DNA of 64,000 nucleotides from Serratia rhizosphaerae (GCF_009817885.1 NZ_CP041764.1:3968001-4032000); one strand, 5' to 3'. Shown: positions 1 through 8,667, counted from the stretch's first letter. A program made the numbers and translations. The notes: a model not told the origin generated them from the letters alone.

Positions 1-248
1 GGCGTGAAACCCGCAAGCGTAATATCGTCACGGTGGTGGTGGTACATGATATCAATATCGCGCTGCGTCACGGCGACCATGTGCTGATGCTGAAGGACGG
101 CGACCTGATTGCCGATGGCGTGCCGGAGGCGGTGATCACCCCGCAAAGCCTGGCGCAGGTGTACGGCGTGCGCGGGCGTATCGAGCGCTGCTCGCAGGGA
201 ACGCCGCAGGTATTGATTGATGGGTTGGTGAATGCGCCGGTGATTTGA
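1..248 (+). CDS. ABC transporter ATP-binding protein, C-terminal part (siderophore/iron type)
   Basis: Only the last 81 or so codons are in the window; the frame is open from base 3 and stops at 246-248. The visible part starts just before the H-loop (V-V-V-V-H-D-I-N), the switch histidine of ABC ATPases, followed by the D-G-D-L-I-A-D-G segment and the short tail usual in FecE/FepC/BtuD-type subunits. Such proteins energise uptake of ferric siderophores, haem or cobalamin through an inner-membrane permease. The Fur-boxed TonB receptor gene on the opposite strand at 766-2757 fits an iron-siderophore role. Substrate cannot be told from this fragment. Walker A and signature motifs lie outside the window. 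Confidence 0.9.
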   Translation, partial: RETRKRNIVTVVVVHDINIALRHGDHVLMLKDGDLIADGVPEAVITPQSLAQVYGVRGRIERCSQGTPQVLIDGLVNAPVI

Positions 249-284
249 TGGTTAACTTGCCTGCAATGGTTACGGAGGACGGCG

Positions 285-688
285 GTGCTTAATGTTCAGC
301 TTCTAGGTACTATTTTTGCGTGGTTGGCTATCGCGCTGTTTATCTGTTCATTTTTTATTTTGGTATCAAAAAGAAAAAATATACGGAGCTGATTGAGCTA
401 TACAAGGCTAATGGTTTTTCTTTCCCTGGCCTTTACGCTTTCTTTTCACTGGCTGGTTTTTTTGGTTGTTTTCCTATGGCTTTATATTTTAAACGTTTAT
501 TGGCGGCAAATAGTGTTCGTATGGATGATGGTGGAAACATACCTTTGGCCGCTTATCGCTTTATCAAGTCTCAACCTACGGCTCTCACTGGTTGGGTGCA
601 TAAGTTGTATTACCTCTGGTTGTCAAGCATGCTGTTTTTCGTACTGGCAGCGATTTGCGCCGCCTTGGTTAGTTTTTCCCCCGGCTGA
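285..688 (+). pseudogene. Small paired-TM membrane protein, interrupted by a -1 frameshift
   Basis: A GTG at 285 preceded by GGAGG at 274-278 opens a frame reading M-L-N-V-Q-L-L-G-T-I-F-A-W-L, which stops soon after a run of six T at 351-356. From that run onward another frame continues as F-Y-F-G-I-K-K-K-K-Y-T-E-L and runs to 688. Adding one T to the run would join the two into a protein of about 133 aa. The joined product matches in layout the two proteins at 11759-12163 and 12279-12689: N-terminal TM helix, Y-F-G-x-x-K-K-x-Y turn, second TM, a W-[IV]-x-[KR]-[YL]-Y motif and a final TM. It may be a broken gene, a homopolymer-length variant or a sequencing error. It could be an orphan immunity-like protein. 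Function unknown. Confidence 0.6.
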
Positions 689-733
689 TATTTTTGTTCC
701 TCTCTGATGGGACAAGGGAGATCAATACGCGAT

Positions 734-754
734 AAAAAGGCCCGTTGCCGGGCC
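734..754 (-). terminator. Rho-independent terminator of the TonB receptor gene
   Basis: A GGCCCG/CGGGCC stem with a 4-nt loop (739-754) is followed on the minus strand by five T (734-738). It sits 12 nt beyond the stop of the receptor gene. Confidence 0.8.
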
Positions 755-765
755 TGATATTACCA

Positions 766-2757
766 TCAGAAGTTATAGCTCATCCCTACGGTATAGCGAC
801 GGCCGTCCAGCGTGGTGTTGTAGTGCTCGTAATCCACGGTTTTATCGAGGATGTTATACACCCCGCCGGTCAGCTGCAGGTTTTTCGCCGCCTGATAGCT
901 GACGCCGACGTCGACAAAGGTATAGGACGGCGTGCTTTTGGCCATCGAGGTGCGGCTCAGGTACTCCGAGGTTTTACTGCGGAAGTTGACGCGGGTCCAC
1001 ACATCGAGATCGTGCGCCGCCTGCCAGTCCAGCACGGTGTTGAACATATGTTTCGGCATCTGGTTCAGCGGCTGGCCCTGGAACTGGCCGCTTTTCTGTT
1101 CCGATTCGGTATAGGTATAGTTGGCGGTCAGCTGCCAGTCTTTGGCGATCTTCCAGCTGGCGGTGGCTTCTACACCGCGCATATTGGCCTTGTCGACGTT
1201 GACGCGGTCGCTGATAAAATCGTAATCGATGCCGCCGAGAGAGCAGCCCGGCTCATCCTCGCAGCGTCTGACTTCGGTGATCTTGTCTTTGAAGTCGGTG
1301 TTGAACAGGGTGATCCCGGCGTTCAGATTTTGCTGGTTATCCCACAGCAGGGCGATCTCTTCGCTCAGGCTCTTTTCCGGCTTCAGGTCCGGGTTGCCGA
1401 CAATCATGCCTTTGCTCGATCCGCCGCCGGTGGCCTGGCCCCAGCTGGCTGACGACTGGCGCAGATCTGGCGAGCGGTAGCCGGCGGAAACGCCGCCCTT
1501 CAGCGTCCACTGCTCGGCCAGATGCCAGACGCCGTACAGGCGCGGCGTCCAGTGGCTGCCGTAGTTTTGGTCGCGGTCCATACGGATGCCGCTGGTCAGG
1601 CTGAAATCATTGGTCATTGCCCATTCGTCTTCGGCGAACAGCGCCCAGCTCCAACGGGTCAGCTGGTTGACGCCCTGCGCAGATTCCAGCTGGTTGCCGC
1701 TGTCGCTCAGTTTTTCATAGCGGTACTGGCCGCCGATATTCAGCATATGGTCGCCCAGCGCGAACTGATTCTGGGTATTGAAGATGGTGTTGTACATCTT
1801 CATGTTGCGGCCCGGATTGTTGGTCTCTTCACGCTGGATATAGCTGGTGGTATTGCCGATATCGTAGTAGCCGTTGTGCGTCAGCGAGTAGTTGGTGCGG
1901 GTATACAGGCTGTCGCTTGGCTGGTTGGGTTTACAGCTGCCTTTGCGGCAGCTCTCCGTCGCCACGGATTTACCCGGCGTGCTGTTGCGGTCCTGCAGCG
2001 AGCGGCCGACTTCAAACTCAAACTCATTCTGCTCATCCGGCGTCAGGCTGAAGACAGCGGTACCGCTGCGCATGCGCTGTTCATTATAGCCGTTGACGAT
2101 TTTGTCTTCGGCGCGGTGGGACAGCAGGCCGTTGACGCGCAGGCCGAGCAGGCCTTCAATCAGCGGGCCGGAGGCGTAGGCGTTGGTCTGATACAGGTCG
2201 CCGGAGTCGCGGTTTTCCTGGAAGGTGGCGTCGGCGTGCACCGAGCCGCGCCAGCCCTGCGTGGTGGAGGTTTTACGGGTGATGATGTTAATCACGCCGC
2301 CCATCGCGTCGGAGCCGTACAGCGAGGACATCGGCCCGCGCACCACTTCAATGCGTTCGATGGCTTCCAGCGGCGGCAGCCAGCCCTGCTCAATCCCGGC
2401 GTTGTCGCTGTTAGGGCGGGTGCCGCGGGTATCCACGCGTTTGCCGTCGATCAGAATCAGGGTGTATTTGGACGACATGCCGCGGATGCTGATATCGCTG
2501 CTGCTGCCGCCGCCGGTGACCACCACGCCCGGCACGTCTTTCAGTGCGTCGGTCACGTCGCGATAGGCTTTATTTTCGATCTGCTGACGTGGGATCACCG
2601 AGATGGAGGCGGCGGAATCCTGGATCTTCTGTTGGAAACCAGAAGCGGTGACCACCATGGTGTCTTGCGCGGTTTCCGGATCGGCGGCGAGGGCGGCCTG
2701 GCTGGTGAGCGCGGCGATAATGAATGCGGTGAGTTTGTTATAGCTTGGCTTTTCCAT
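766..2757 (-). CDS. TonB-dependent outer-membrane receptor, CirA-like
   Basis: A 663-aa outer-membrane receptor for ferric siderophores. The chosen start (ATG 2755-2757) gives a clean signal peptide ending A-L-A-A; upstream in-frame codons only add a low-complexity stretch. A TonB box (D-T-M-V-V-T-A-S) follows the signal peptide, then a plug domain with I-S-I-R-G-M and the hallmark R-G-P-M-S-S-L-Y-G-S-D-A at roughly residue 145, then a 22-strand barrel ending in a terminal F. Sequence is closer to E. coli CirA (catecholate monomers) than to FepA by eye. A strong Fur-box palindrome lies about 150 bp upstream, so expression is very likely iron-repressed. The ABC ATPase ending at 248 may belong to the same uptake function, but this is inference; the actual siderophore is unknown. 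Confidence 0.92.
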   Translation of the reverse strand: MEKPSYNKLTAFIIAALTSQAALAADPETAQDTMVVTASGFQQKIQDSAASISVIPRQQIENKAYRDVTDALKDVPGVVVTGGGSSSDISIRGMSSKYTLILIDGKRVDTRGTRPNSDNAGIEQGWLPPLEAIERIEVVRGPMSSLYGSDAMGGVINIITRKTSTTQGWRGSVHADATFQENRDSGDLYQTNAYASGPLIEGLLGLRVNGLLSHRAEDKIVNGYNEQRMRSGTAVFSLTPDEQNEFEFEVGRSLQDRNSTPGKSVATESCRKGSCKPNQPSDSLYTRTNYSLTHNGYYDIGNTTSYIQREETNNPGRNMKMYNTIFNTQNQFALGDHMLNIGGQYRYEKLSDSGNQLESAQGVNQLTRWSWALFAEDEWAMTNDFSLTSGIRMDRDQNYGSHWTPRLYGVWHLAEQWTLKGGVSAGYRSPDLRQSSASWGQATGGGSSKGMIVGNPDLKPEKSLSEEIALLWDNQQNLNAGITLFNTDFKDKITEVRRCEDEPGCSLGGIDYDFISDRVNVDKANMRGVEATASWKIAKDWQLTANYTYTESEQKSGQFQGQPLNQMPKHMFNTVLDWQAAHDLDVWTRVNFRSKTSEYLSRTSMAKSTPSYTFVDVGVSYQAAKNLQLTGGVYNILDKTVDYEHYNTTLDGRRYTVGMSYNF

Positions 2758-2904
2758 GAAATAGCAATTCCTGGCCCAGAGCGGCAGAGCAACGTTGTCT
2801 GCCAAAAGAGTAAGTACAAATGAAAACCCATTAAATTCCGGGGAATTCAATGGCCCGCGTGAAAACGTGAGGCTATTGTAAGGAAATAATAGAGAATGTA
2901 AATG

Positions 2905-2927
2905 CAAATGATAATCCGTATCATTTG
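2905..2927. promoter_or_regulatory. Fur box
   Basis: Perfect inverted repeat CAAATGATA-N5-TATCATTTG, containing the TGATA/TATCA cores of the Fur consensus. It lies upstream of the CirA-like receptor gene and predicts iron-dependent repression. Confidence 0.8.
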
Positions 2928-3032
2928 TATATTTGATCAGGGTTTTTGATACGGCACAGTACGTGGCGCAGGGAAGCAGGCGGCAATATGGCGGCCCTCT
3001 TCAGCAGAAGAGGGCGCAGGCAGGGCAGAGAT

Positions 3033-3590
3033 TTAGAAGGTGGTAGGGGTATGGGCGCTGATGATACGGCACTCGCGGGCCGAAGTATTACTGAAGCTGT
3101 GCGGGATGCCGGTGTTGATGGCGTAACTCTGGCCGGCGCTGAGCGGGTAGCTCTGGCCGTTGATGGTCAGAATGATTTCGCCCTCCAGTACGGTGCCAAT
3201 CTCCTCACCCTGATGCTTGATTTTTTCTCCGGTGGTGGAGCCGGGCTGATAGGTTTCCAGCATCATCGCCAGGTTACGCGTCGGGCTGCCGTTATGCACC
3301 AGTTTCATCGAAACGCCCTGGCTGCCGATTTCGATCAGGTCTTCCGCCTCGATCACCACTTTGGGCTCATCCGGCCGCTCCGGCTCGGCAAAGAACTCGG
3401 ACAGCGACAGGTCATAGACCTTCAGCAGTTTCTGCAGCGTGCTGATCGCCGGGCTGACCTTGTCCTGCTCAATAGTACTGATCGCGCTGTGGGTCAGGCC
3501 GGACAGCTCGGCGACCCGCCGCTGCGACAGGCCTAACTGCTGACGGATTTGCGACAGGCGCTTTCCTGGCGCCAGGGGGATTTCGCTCAT
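3033..3590 (-). CDS. puuR: HTH-cupin transcriptional repressor PuuR
   Basis: A 185-aa regulator with an N-terminal XRE-type helix-turn-helix (L-S-Q-R-R-V-A-E-L-S-G-L-T-H-S-A-I-S, about residues 21-38) and a C-terminal cupin (H-Q-G-E-E-I-G-T-V-L-E-G, about residues 126-137). It is nearly collinear with E. coli PuuR, sharing the whole T-H-S-A-I-S-T-I-E-Q-D-K-V-S-P-A-I-S block and the identical C-terminus S-A-H-T-P-T-T-F. PuuR represses putrescine catabolism genes and releases DNA on binding putrescine. Here the gene is divergent from plaP rather than next to the puu catabolic operon, so it probably controls putrescine import (inference). Start ATG at 3588-3590. Confidence 0.93.
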   Translation of the reverse strand: MSEIPLAPGKRLSQIRQQLGLSQRRVAELSGLTHSAISTIEQDKVSPAISTLQKLLKVYDLSLSEFFAEPERPDEPKVVIEAEDLIEIGSQGVSMKLVHNGSPTRNLAMMLETYQPGSTTGEKIKHQGEEIGTVLEGEIILTINGQSYPLSAGQSYAINTGIPHSFSNTSARECRIISAHTPTTF

Positions 3591-4063
3591 AGCGGTACTT
3601 CCTTCTGGTGGCTGCGACAGGCAGAGATAAAACCGTTATACGGCGGAAATGCGCCGCACGATTGTGATATCCCGGATATCAGATGTATCCATCATACGGA
3701 GGAAAGGGTGGAAAATATATTGCCCATGCTTGTCTCCGATAGGACGGCAAGAATATAGATGAAAACGACGTTAACGGTTTTATTGGCGCAGCTGATGAAA
3801 AATCATGCGGCATTGTAACATTCGCGCCATTGCAATGTTAATAGTATGTTTCTCTGAGCGGCCGTTATTTTGAGCGCGGAGCGTAGGACGGGCAATTTGC
3901 CGTGCAGTTACACGCCGTCGCCGGCGATTGGGTGTTGAAAAATGACTGAAAGGGTGTAAGGTAAAACCTAAGAAATAACTCAAGGTGATGTCAGACGCTG
4001 AAATATCCATCTAAACGAAGGATTTTAGTGCGATCGCCAAAAAGAATTTGCAGTTGGAGGGCT

Positions 4064-4155
4064 TCTGGATCTTGTCATCCAGAGGTTTTCTGATGCAAAA
4101 TACCCGTAATGCAGAGATAGCCGACGTTTTAAAGCGTCGGTTATTTTTTTGCATC
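4064..4155 (+). ncRNA. Candidate structured leader or small RNA upstream of plaP
   Basis: Three nested or adjacent stems are visible: TCTGGAT/ATCCAGA (4064-4083), GATGCAAAA (4092-4100) pairing with TTTTGCATC (4147-4155), and inside it CCGACG/CGTCGG (4121-4140) followed by a T-rich tract. The long-range pair and the terminator hairpin's T tract share bases, so they are mutually exclusive: the arrangement of an attenuator. It could instead be the 3' end of a small RNA. No known RNA family was recognised. Confidence 0.3.
4121..4150 (+). terminator. Rho-independent terminator-like hairpin in the plaP leader
   Basis: CCGACG-8nt-CGTCGG followed by TTATTTTTTT. It lies about 340 bp before the plaP start and is not at the end of any gene seen, so it ends either a leader transcript or a small RNA. 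Confidence 0.55.
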
Positions 4156-4487
4156 TAGTTTTGTAAACCGAGCGTTTCATACACAAGCGAGGCCGGACTC
4201 CGAGCCGGATAGATAAACAGTTTTGTGCACGATCAACCAAAAACTTCATTGGTCGTGACTCATGAGGAAAAGAAAGATGGGGCAATTTTTCAATACAGCA
4301 CCGGTGCCCGCCGGTTTCCGCTGCACCCGCGGCGATTACGGACCAGCAACCAAGGTTTCCTTGATGCATATCCCGGCTCCCCTTACCCCTCTTTTAGAAT
4401 TAAGTCGCCTGTTGCGAAGTTTCCCCGCAACCTTGAGTCTTAGCGTGTCTACTCTCCGCAAGTCTGAAGGTAAGGGGGGGCTGAACA

Positions 4488-5855
4488 ATGTCCGATAACA
4501 TCATCAGCGCCGCTCCGGCACAACGCACTCAGCTGCGTAAAACCCTGACTCTGGTACCTGTGGTCATGATGGGCCTGGCTTATCTGCAGCCGATGACCAT
4601 CTTTGACACCTTTGGCATTGTTTCCGGCCTGACCGACGGTCACGTCGCCACCGCCTATGCCTTCGCGCTGCTGGCGATTTTATTTACTGCGCTCAGCTAC
4701 GGCAAACTGGTGAAGAAGTTCCCATCGGCCGGTTCTGCTTATACCTATGCGCAGAAGGCGATCGGGCCGCACGTCGGTTTTATGGTGGGCTGGTCATCAC
4801 TGCTTGATTACCTGTTCATGCCGATGATCAACATCCTGCTGGCCAAAATTTACCTGGAAGCGATCTTCCCGGGCGTGCCGTCGTGGATCTTTGTCGTGGC
4901 GCTGGTGGCGCTGATGACGCTGTTCAATCTGCGCGGCATCAAGCTGGTGGCGAACCTGAACTCCATTATCGTGGTGGTGCAGGTGGCGATCATGGTGGTA
5001 TTCCTTGGCCTGGTGATCAACGGCGTGTATCACGGCGAAGGCGCCGGTACGCTGGTGAGCAGCCGTCCGTTCTGGTCCGACAATGCGCACGTGGTGCCGA
5101 TGATTACCGGCGCGACCATTCTGTGCTTCTCGTTCCTCGGCTTTGACGGCATCAGCTCGCTGTCCGAAGAAACCAAAGATGCCGAGAAGGTGATCCCGAA
5201 GGCCATCTTCCTGACCGCGCTGATTGGCGGCGTGATCTTTATCGTGGTGTCTTACTTTGTACAGCTGTATTTCCCGGATATCTCCCGCTTCAAGGATCCG
5301 GACGCGTCCCAGCCTGAAATCATGCTGTACGTGGCCGGCAAGTTCTTCCAGTCGGTGATTCTGGTGTTCTCCTGTGTGACCGTACTGGCATCCGGTATGG
5401 CGGCGCACGCCGGCGTATCCCGCCTGATGTATGTGATGGGCCGTGATGGCGTGTTTCCGGAGCGTTTCTTCGGCTATGTGCATCCGAAGTGGCGTACCCC
5501 GGCGATGAATGTACTGCTGGTGGGGGCGATCGCCCTGTCTGCGGTGTCGTTTGATCTGGTGACCGCGACGGCGCTGATCAACTTCGGCGCGCTGGTGGCT
5601 TTCACCTTCGTGAACCTATCGGTGATCTCGCAGTTCTACATCCGCGACAAGATGAACCGCGGTGTTAAAAATACCGTGAACTATCTGATTCTGCCGGTGC
5701 TGGGCGCGCTGACCGTCGGCGCGCTGTGGCTGAATCTGGAAAGCAGCTCGATGACGCTGGGCCTGGTTTGGGGCTCCATCGGCCTGATCTATCTGGCGTT
5801 CGTCACCCGCAGCTTCCGTCTGCCGGTGCCGCAGGCGAGTGAAGACGTGGCGTAA
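4488..5855 (+). CDS. plaP: Putrescine importer PlaP (APC-family permease)
   Basis: A 455-aa amino acid/polyamine/organocation permease with about 12 TM segments. It is very close to E. coli PlaP: L-R-K-T-L-T-L-V-P-V-V-M-M-G-L-A-Y near the N-terminus, the S-A-G-S-A-Y-T-Y-A-Q-K segment, G-F-D-G-I-S-S-L-S-E-E-T-K-D-A-E around residues 220-235 and V-S-R-L-M-Y-V-M-G-R-D-G-V-F-P. PlaP is a low-affinity proton-driven putrescine importer linked in E. coli to surface motility. The start at 4488 has a run GGGGGGC upstream (AAGGTAAGGGGGG). It is divergent from puuR, which suggests direct control, and has an unusually long leader. Confidence 0.93.
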   Translation: MSDNIISAAPAQRTQLRKTLTLVPVVMMGLAYLQPMTIFDTFGIVSGLTDGHVATAYAFALLAILFTALSYGKLVKKFPSAGSAYTYAQKAIGPHVGFMVGWSSLLDYLFMPMINILLAKIYLEAIFPGVPSWIFVVALVALMTLFNLRGIKLVANLNSIIVVVQVAIMVVFLGLVINGVYHGEGAGTLVSSRPFWSDNAHVVPMITGATILCFSFLGFDGISSLSEETKDAEKVIPKAIFLTALIGGVIFIVVSYFVQLYFPDISRFKDPDASQPEIMLYVAGKFFQSVILVFSCVTVLASGMAAHAGVSRLMYVMGRDGVFPERFFGYVHPKWRTPAMNVLLVGAIALSAVSFDLVTATALINFGALVAFTFVNLSVISQFYIRDKMNRGVKNTVNYLILPVLGALTVGALWLNLESSSMTLGLVWGSIGLIYLAFVTRSFRLPVPQASEDVA

Positions 5856-5878
5856 GCGATAAGCGTTAGCGCTGAATG

Positions 5879-5911
5879 AAAAAGGGCTGAACAGTGTTCA
5901 GCCCTTTTTTT
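5879..5911 (+). terminator. Bidirectional terminator after plaP
   Basis: A long stem AAAGGGCTGAACA/TGTTCAGCCCTTT with A and T tracts on its two sides, between the convergent plaP and the HlyD-family gene; it can serve both strands. Confidence 0.9.
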
Positions 5912-5935
5912 GTGCCCGCAGATTGGCGGAGGGAA

Positions 5936-6964
5936 TCAGCGCATTTCCAGCCGCGGGATCACCGACATGCCGACGCGCAGGCGCGCGACGTCGCTCTGGT
6001 TCGGCTCCAGCTGAATTTTCACCGGCAGGCGCTGCACCACTTTGGTGTAGTTGCCGGTGGCGTTGTCGGCGCTGATGGCGGCAAAGGTGGCTCCGGTGGC
6101 CGGCGCGATGCTGTCGACGTGGCCGCGCAGGGTGACGCCGGGCAGTGCGTCGACGCTGATGGTGACCGGCTGGCCGCGGCTGACGTTGGACAGCTGGGTT
6201 TCCAGGAAATTGGCCAGCACATAGCTCTGCTCAAGCGGCACGACCGCCAGCAGCCGCGTACCGGCGCTGACCCAGGCCCCCTGACGCACCGCCCGCTGGC
6301 CGACAACGCCGTCGATAGGCGCCACGATGCGGGTATAGGAGAGATTCAGACGTGCCTGATCGACGCTGGCCTGCGCGGCGGCGATATCGGCGTTCGCCTG
6401 CTGCCGGCTGGCCTGCAGCACGCCGACTTGCCTGCGTGCGGATACGACGGCGGCCTGATTCTGCTTAACCTGCGCGGCGGCGCTCTGCATCGAGGAAGCG
6501 GACTTCAGCTGTTCATCGGCTGAAATGGCGTGGCTTTTCAGCAGGCGGCGGTAGCGCTCGGCATTTTGACCGGCGTAGTTCAGCGTTGCCTGGCTGGCGC
6601 TGACGGCCGCTTCGGCCTGGGCGATATTGGCCTGCTGCTGTTCCAGCTGGGCCTGAATGCTGGCCAGCTTGGCCTGACTGACCTGCAGGCTGGCTTCGGC
6701 GGTTTCCAGCGCGACGCGGTAATCGCGGTCATCGATCGTCGCCAGTACATCGCCGGCTTTAACCTGTTGGTTGTCCTCGACGTTGACGTTGCGGATATAG
6801 CCGGACACCTTGGGGGCCACCAGCGTATAGTCGGCGGTGACCACTGCATCGGTGGTGCTGTAGTCGTGACGGTTGCTGAATGACCAGATGGCAAAAGCAC
6901 AGGCCAGCAACAGCAACAGCAGCAGCGCCAGGATGAATGTCCGTTTGGCAGGTGTAAAACTCAT
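5936..6964 (-). CDS. HlyD/EmrA-family membrane fusion protein
   Basis: A 342-aa periplasmic adaptor of a drug efflux pump. One N-terminal TM helix (about residues 9-29) is followed by a lipoyl half-motif, a long alpha-helical hairpin rich in A, Q and S (about residues 85-210), then the second lipoyl half (I-V-A-P-I-D-G-V-V-G) and a beta-barrel domain. It is somewhat shorter than E. coli EmrA. It starts only 2 nt after the stop of the upstream DHA2 MFS gene, so the two are co-transcribed in the order transporter then adaptor, the reverse of emrAB. No outer-membrane channel gene is adjacent; the pump would use a TolC-type channel encoded elsewhere (inference). Confidence 0.88.
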   Translation of the reverse strand: MSFTPAKRTFILALLLLLLLACAFAIWSFSNRHDYSTTDAVVTADYTLVAPKVSGYIRNVNVEDNQQVKAGDVLATIDDRDYRVALETAEASLQVSQAKLASIQAQLEQQQANIAQAEAAVSASQATLNYAGQNAERYRRLLKSHAISADEQLKSASSMQSAAAQVKQNQAAVVSARRQVGVLQASRQQANADIAAAQASVDQARLNLSYTRIVAPIDGVVGQRAVRQGAWVSAGTRLLAVVPLEQSYVLANFLETQLSNVSRGQPVTISVDALPGVTLRGHVDSIAPATGATFAAISADNATGNYTKVVQRLPVKIQLEPNQSDVARLRVGMSVIPRLEMR

Positions 6965-6966
6965 AG

Positions 6967-8571
6967 TTAGGATCTCGATGTTTTAGGAGCTAAAGGTAAC
7001 AGCGTTTGCGGCGGGTAGACGCGTTTTGGCAGCCAGAGGGTCAGCAGTACCAGCAACAGCGCGCAGCCGATGATCAGTAAATAGGCATCGCTGATGCCGA
7101 GGATCAGCGCCTGATGTTTCACCAGCGTTGAAAAATGGCCGAGGTTTTCCGCCGAGCTGACGGTGCCGTCGGGCAGCAGCGGCGTACTGTAGCCGGCGCT
7201 GTCGCCGGTGGCGGCGGTCATCAGCCATGGGCGGTTGCCCAGTTGGTCGACCAGAATGTGCGAATGGAACTGCTCGCGCCGGTCGAGGAAGTGGGTGACG
7301 AATACGCCGGCCGCCACGCTGGAAAAACCGCGCACGGTATTGAACATGGCGGAGGCGAACGGCCCTTCCGGCGGCGCCACCACGCTGGTTGAGCCCATCA
7401 GGATCGGCAAGATCATCATCGGCTGGCCGAACGCCTGCAGCGCCTGGATTAGCCAGAAGTTCTGCCGCGCCCATTCGGCGGTCAGCTGCATGCCCATCAG
7501 GCAGGAGAGCATCATCGCGCCGGCGCCCAGGGCCAGCATCCAGCGGCTGTCGACCCAGCGCCAGTTCAGCAGCATGGCGATAAACGGCGCGATAATCAGC
7601 TGCGGCAGGCCGACGGCCAGCGCCAGCGGTGCAAACTGGGTGGTGCGGAACCCTTCCACCTGTGCGAAATAGGCGGACGGCAGTGACGAGCCGGACAGCG
7701 ACAGCGTCAGCACTGCGGCGAGCGCCAGCAGGCCGAAAGCCAGGTTTCTGCGTTCCAGCATCTGCAGCTTGAACAGCGGCAGCGGGTGAAACCACTCATT
7801 AATCAGGAAAACGACCAGCAGCGCGGCGGAGGCCAGCAGCATGGCGCCGATCAACGGCGAATTCAGCCAGTCCAGCCGTTCCCCCTGGGTGAGCGCCAAC
7901 AGCAGCAGCGCAATACCGCTGCAGCCGGTCAGCATGCCGAACAGATCGGCCTGCTTCAGCCGCTCCAGCCGCAGCGGATCCTGCGGCAGCCCCCAGCCGA
8001 TCAGCAGGGCGGCGATCAAACACAGCGGCACCACCTGCCAAAAAGCGAACTGCCAGCCGACGCTGTCGGTCCACAGCGCCGTCAGCGATGCGGCGACGTT
8101 AGGCCCGAAGGTGGCGGTCAGCGCATAGGCGGCCAGGCCGTACAGTTTTATTTGAGGCGGCAGAAAGCGCAGCGCCACCGTCATCAGCAGCGGTGGCAGT
8201 GCGCCGCCGAACAGTCCCTGAATCACCCGCAGGGTAATAAACGGCGCGGCGCCGGTGGCGAAGGGCTGCAGTATGCCCACCGCAGCGAAGCCGGTGATGA
8301 CGATCAGGGCGAAGCGCCGCAGGGAAAAGGTGACGGCCAGCCAGGGCGCTACCATCATCGCCGCCACTTCGGCGGCCTGATAGGCGGAGGTGATCCAGCT
8401 GCCCGTGTCATAATCAATGCCGATCGCCGCGCGGATATCCGCCAGCGCCAGACTGGAGATACGATCGTTCAATCCGGACGTCAACGCGGCAATCAGCACG
8501 CCGACTAACCCCAGCGCTAAACGCAGGGTAAAAGGGTGCGGCGGCGGCGCGGCCGCAGGCTGGGTTGTCAT
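6967..8571 (-). CDS. DHA2-family MFS efflux transporter (EmrB-like)
   Basis: A 534-aa major facilitator with about 14 TM helices, the length and topology of the DHA2 (14-TM drug:H+ antiporter) family. Family features include the N-terminal W-I-T-S-A-Y-Q-A-A-E-V-A-A segment in TM2, the antiporter-type R-V-I-Q-G-L-F-G-G-A-L-P-P-L motif in TM4-5 and a long periplasmic loop before the last helix. Substrate unknown; such pumps export hydrophobic compounds. The gene is divergent from an IclR-type regulator across a region with inverted repeats, and its partner adaptor follows directly. Confidence 0.88.
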   Translation of the reverse strand: MTTQPAAAPPPHPFTLRLALGLVGVLIAALTSGLNDRISSLALADIRAAIGIDYDTGSWITSAYQAAEVAAMMVAPWLAVTFSLRRFALIVITGFAAVGILQPFATGAAPFITLRVIQGLFGGALPPLLMTVALRFLPPQIKLYGLAAYALTATFGPNVAASLTALWTDSVGWQFAFWQVVPLCLIAALLIGWGLPQDPLRLERLKQADLFGMLTGCSGIALLLLALTQGERLDWLNSPLIGAMLLASAALLVVFLINEWFHPLPLFKLQMLERRNLAFGLLALAAVLTLSLSGSSLPSAYFAQVEGFRTTQFAPLALAVGLPQLIIAPFIAMLLNWRWVDSRWMLALGAGAMMLSCLMGMQLTAEWARQNFWLIQALQAFGQPMMILPILMGSTSVVAPPEGPFASAMFNTVRGFSSVAAGVFVTHFLDRREQFHSHILVDQLGNRPWLMTAATGDSAGYSTPLLPDGTVSSAENLGHFSTLVKHQALILGISDAYLLIIGCALLLVLLTLWLPKRVYPPQTLLPLAPKTSRS

Positions 8572-8611
8572 ATGAGTACTCCAGAGAGGGGAATTAATCG
8601 ATGCGGTGTAC

Positions 8612-8667
8612 TGTATTGTGATACAAGTCGCGATTTATATTATATTGTGATGCATTGTATTGCAATG
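8612..8667. promoter_or_regulatory. Candidate operators between efflux pair and IclR-type regulator
   Basis: Two repeat units sit between the divergent genes: TGTAT-TGTG-ATACA (8612-8625) and CATTG-TATTG-CAATG (8653-8667). The string ATTGTGAT occurs in both neighbourhoods (8615-8622 and 8644-8651). Likely binding sites for the adjacent IclR-family protein, controlling both directions. Confidence 0.5.

Larger units (their letters stand above)
3591..4487. other. Long intergenic region between puuR and plaP
   Basis: About 900 bp without a convincing gene. It holds a perfect GATATC-ccg-GATATC palindrome (3666-3680), a stretch at 3712-3726 matching 12 of 15 positions of the PuuR site as I remember it (AAAATATAATGAACA), and a cluster of stem-loops at 4064-4155 described separately. 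The plaP transcript could have a leader of several hundred bases. Short open frames at 4225-4498 lack ribosome sites and family resemblance. Confidence 0.5.

Noticed and set aside
345..362. Programmed -1 frameshift at the T run of the 285-688 gene
   Set aside because: The bases in frame (A-TTT-TTT) do not form a standard X-XXY-YYZ slippery site, and no stimulatory hairpin follows; a lost base is simpler.
4225..4498. Short open frames in the plaP leader as leader peptides
   Set aside because: No ribosome sites, no runs of regulatory codons next to the hairpin and no resemblance to known peptides.
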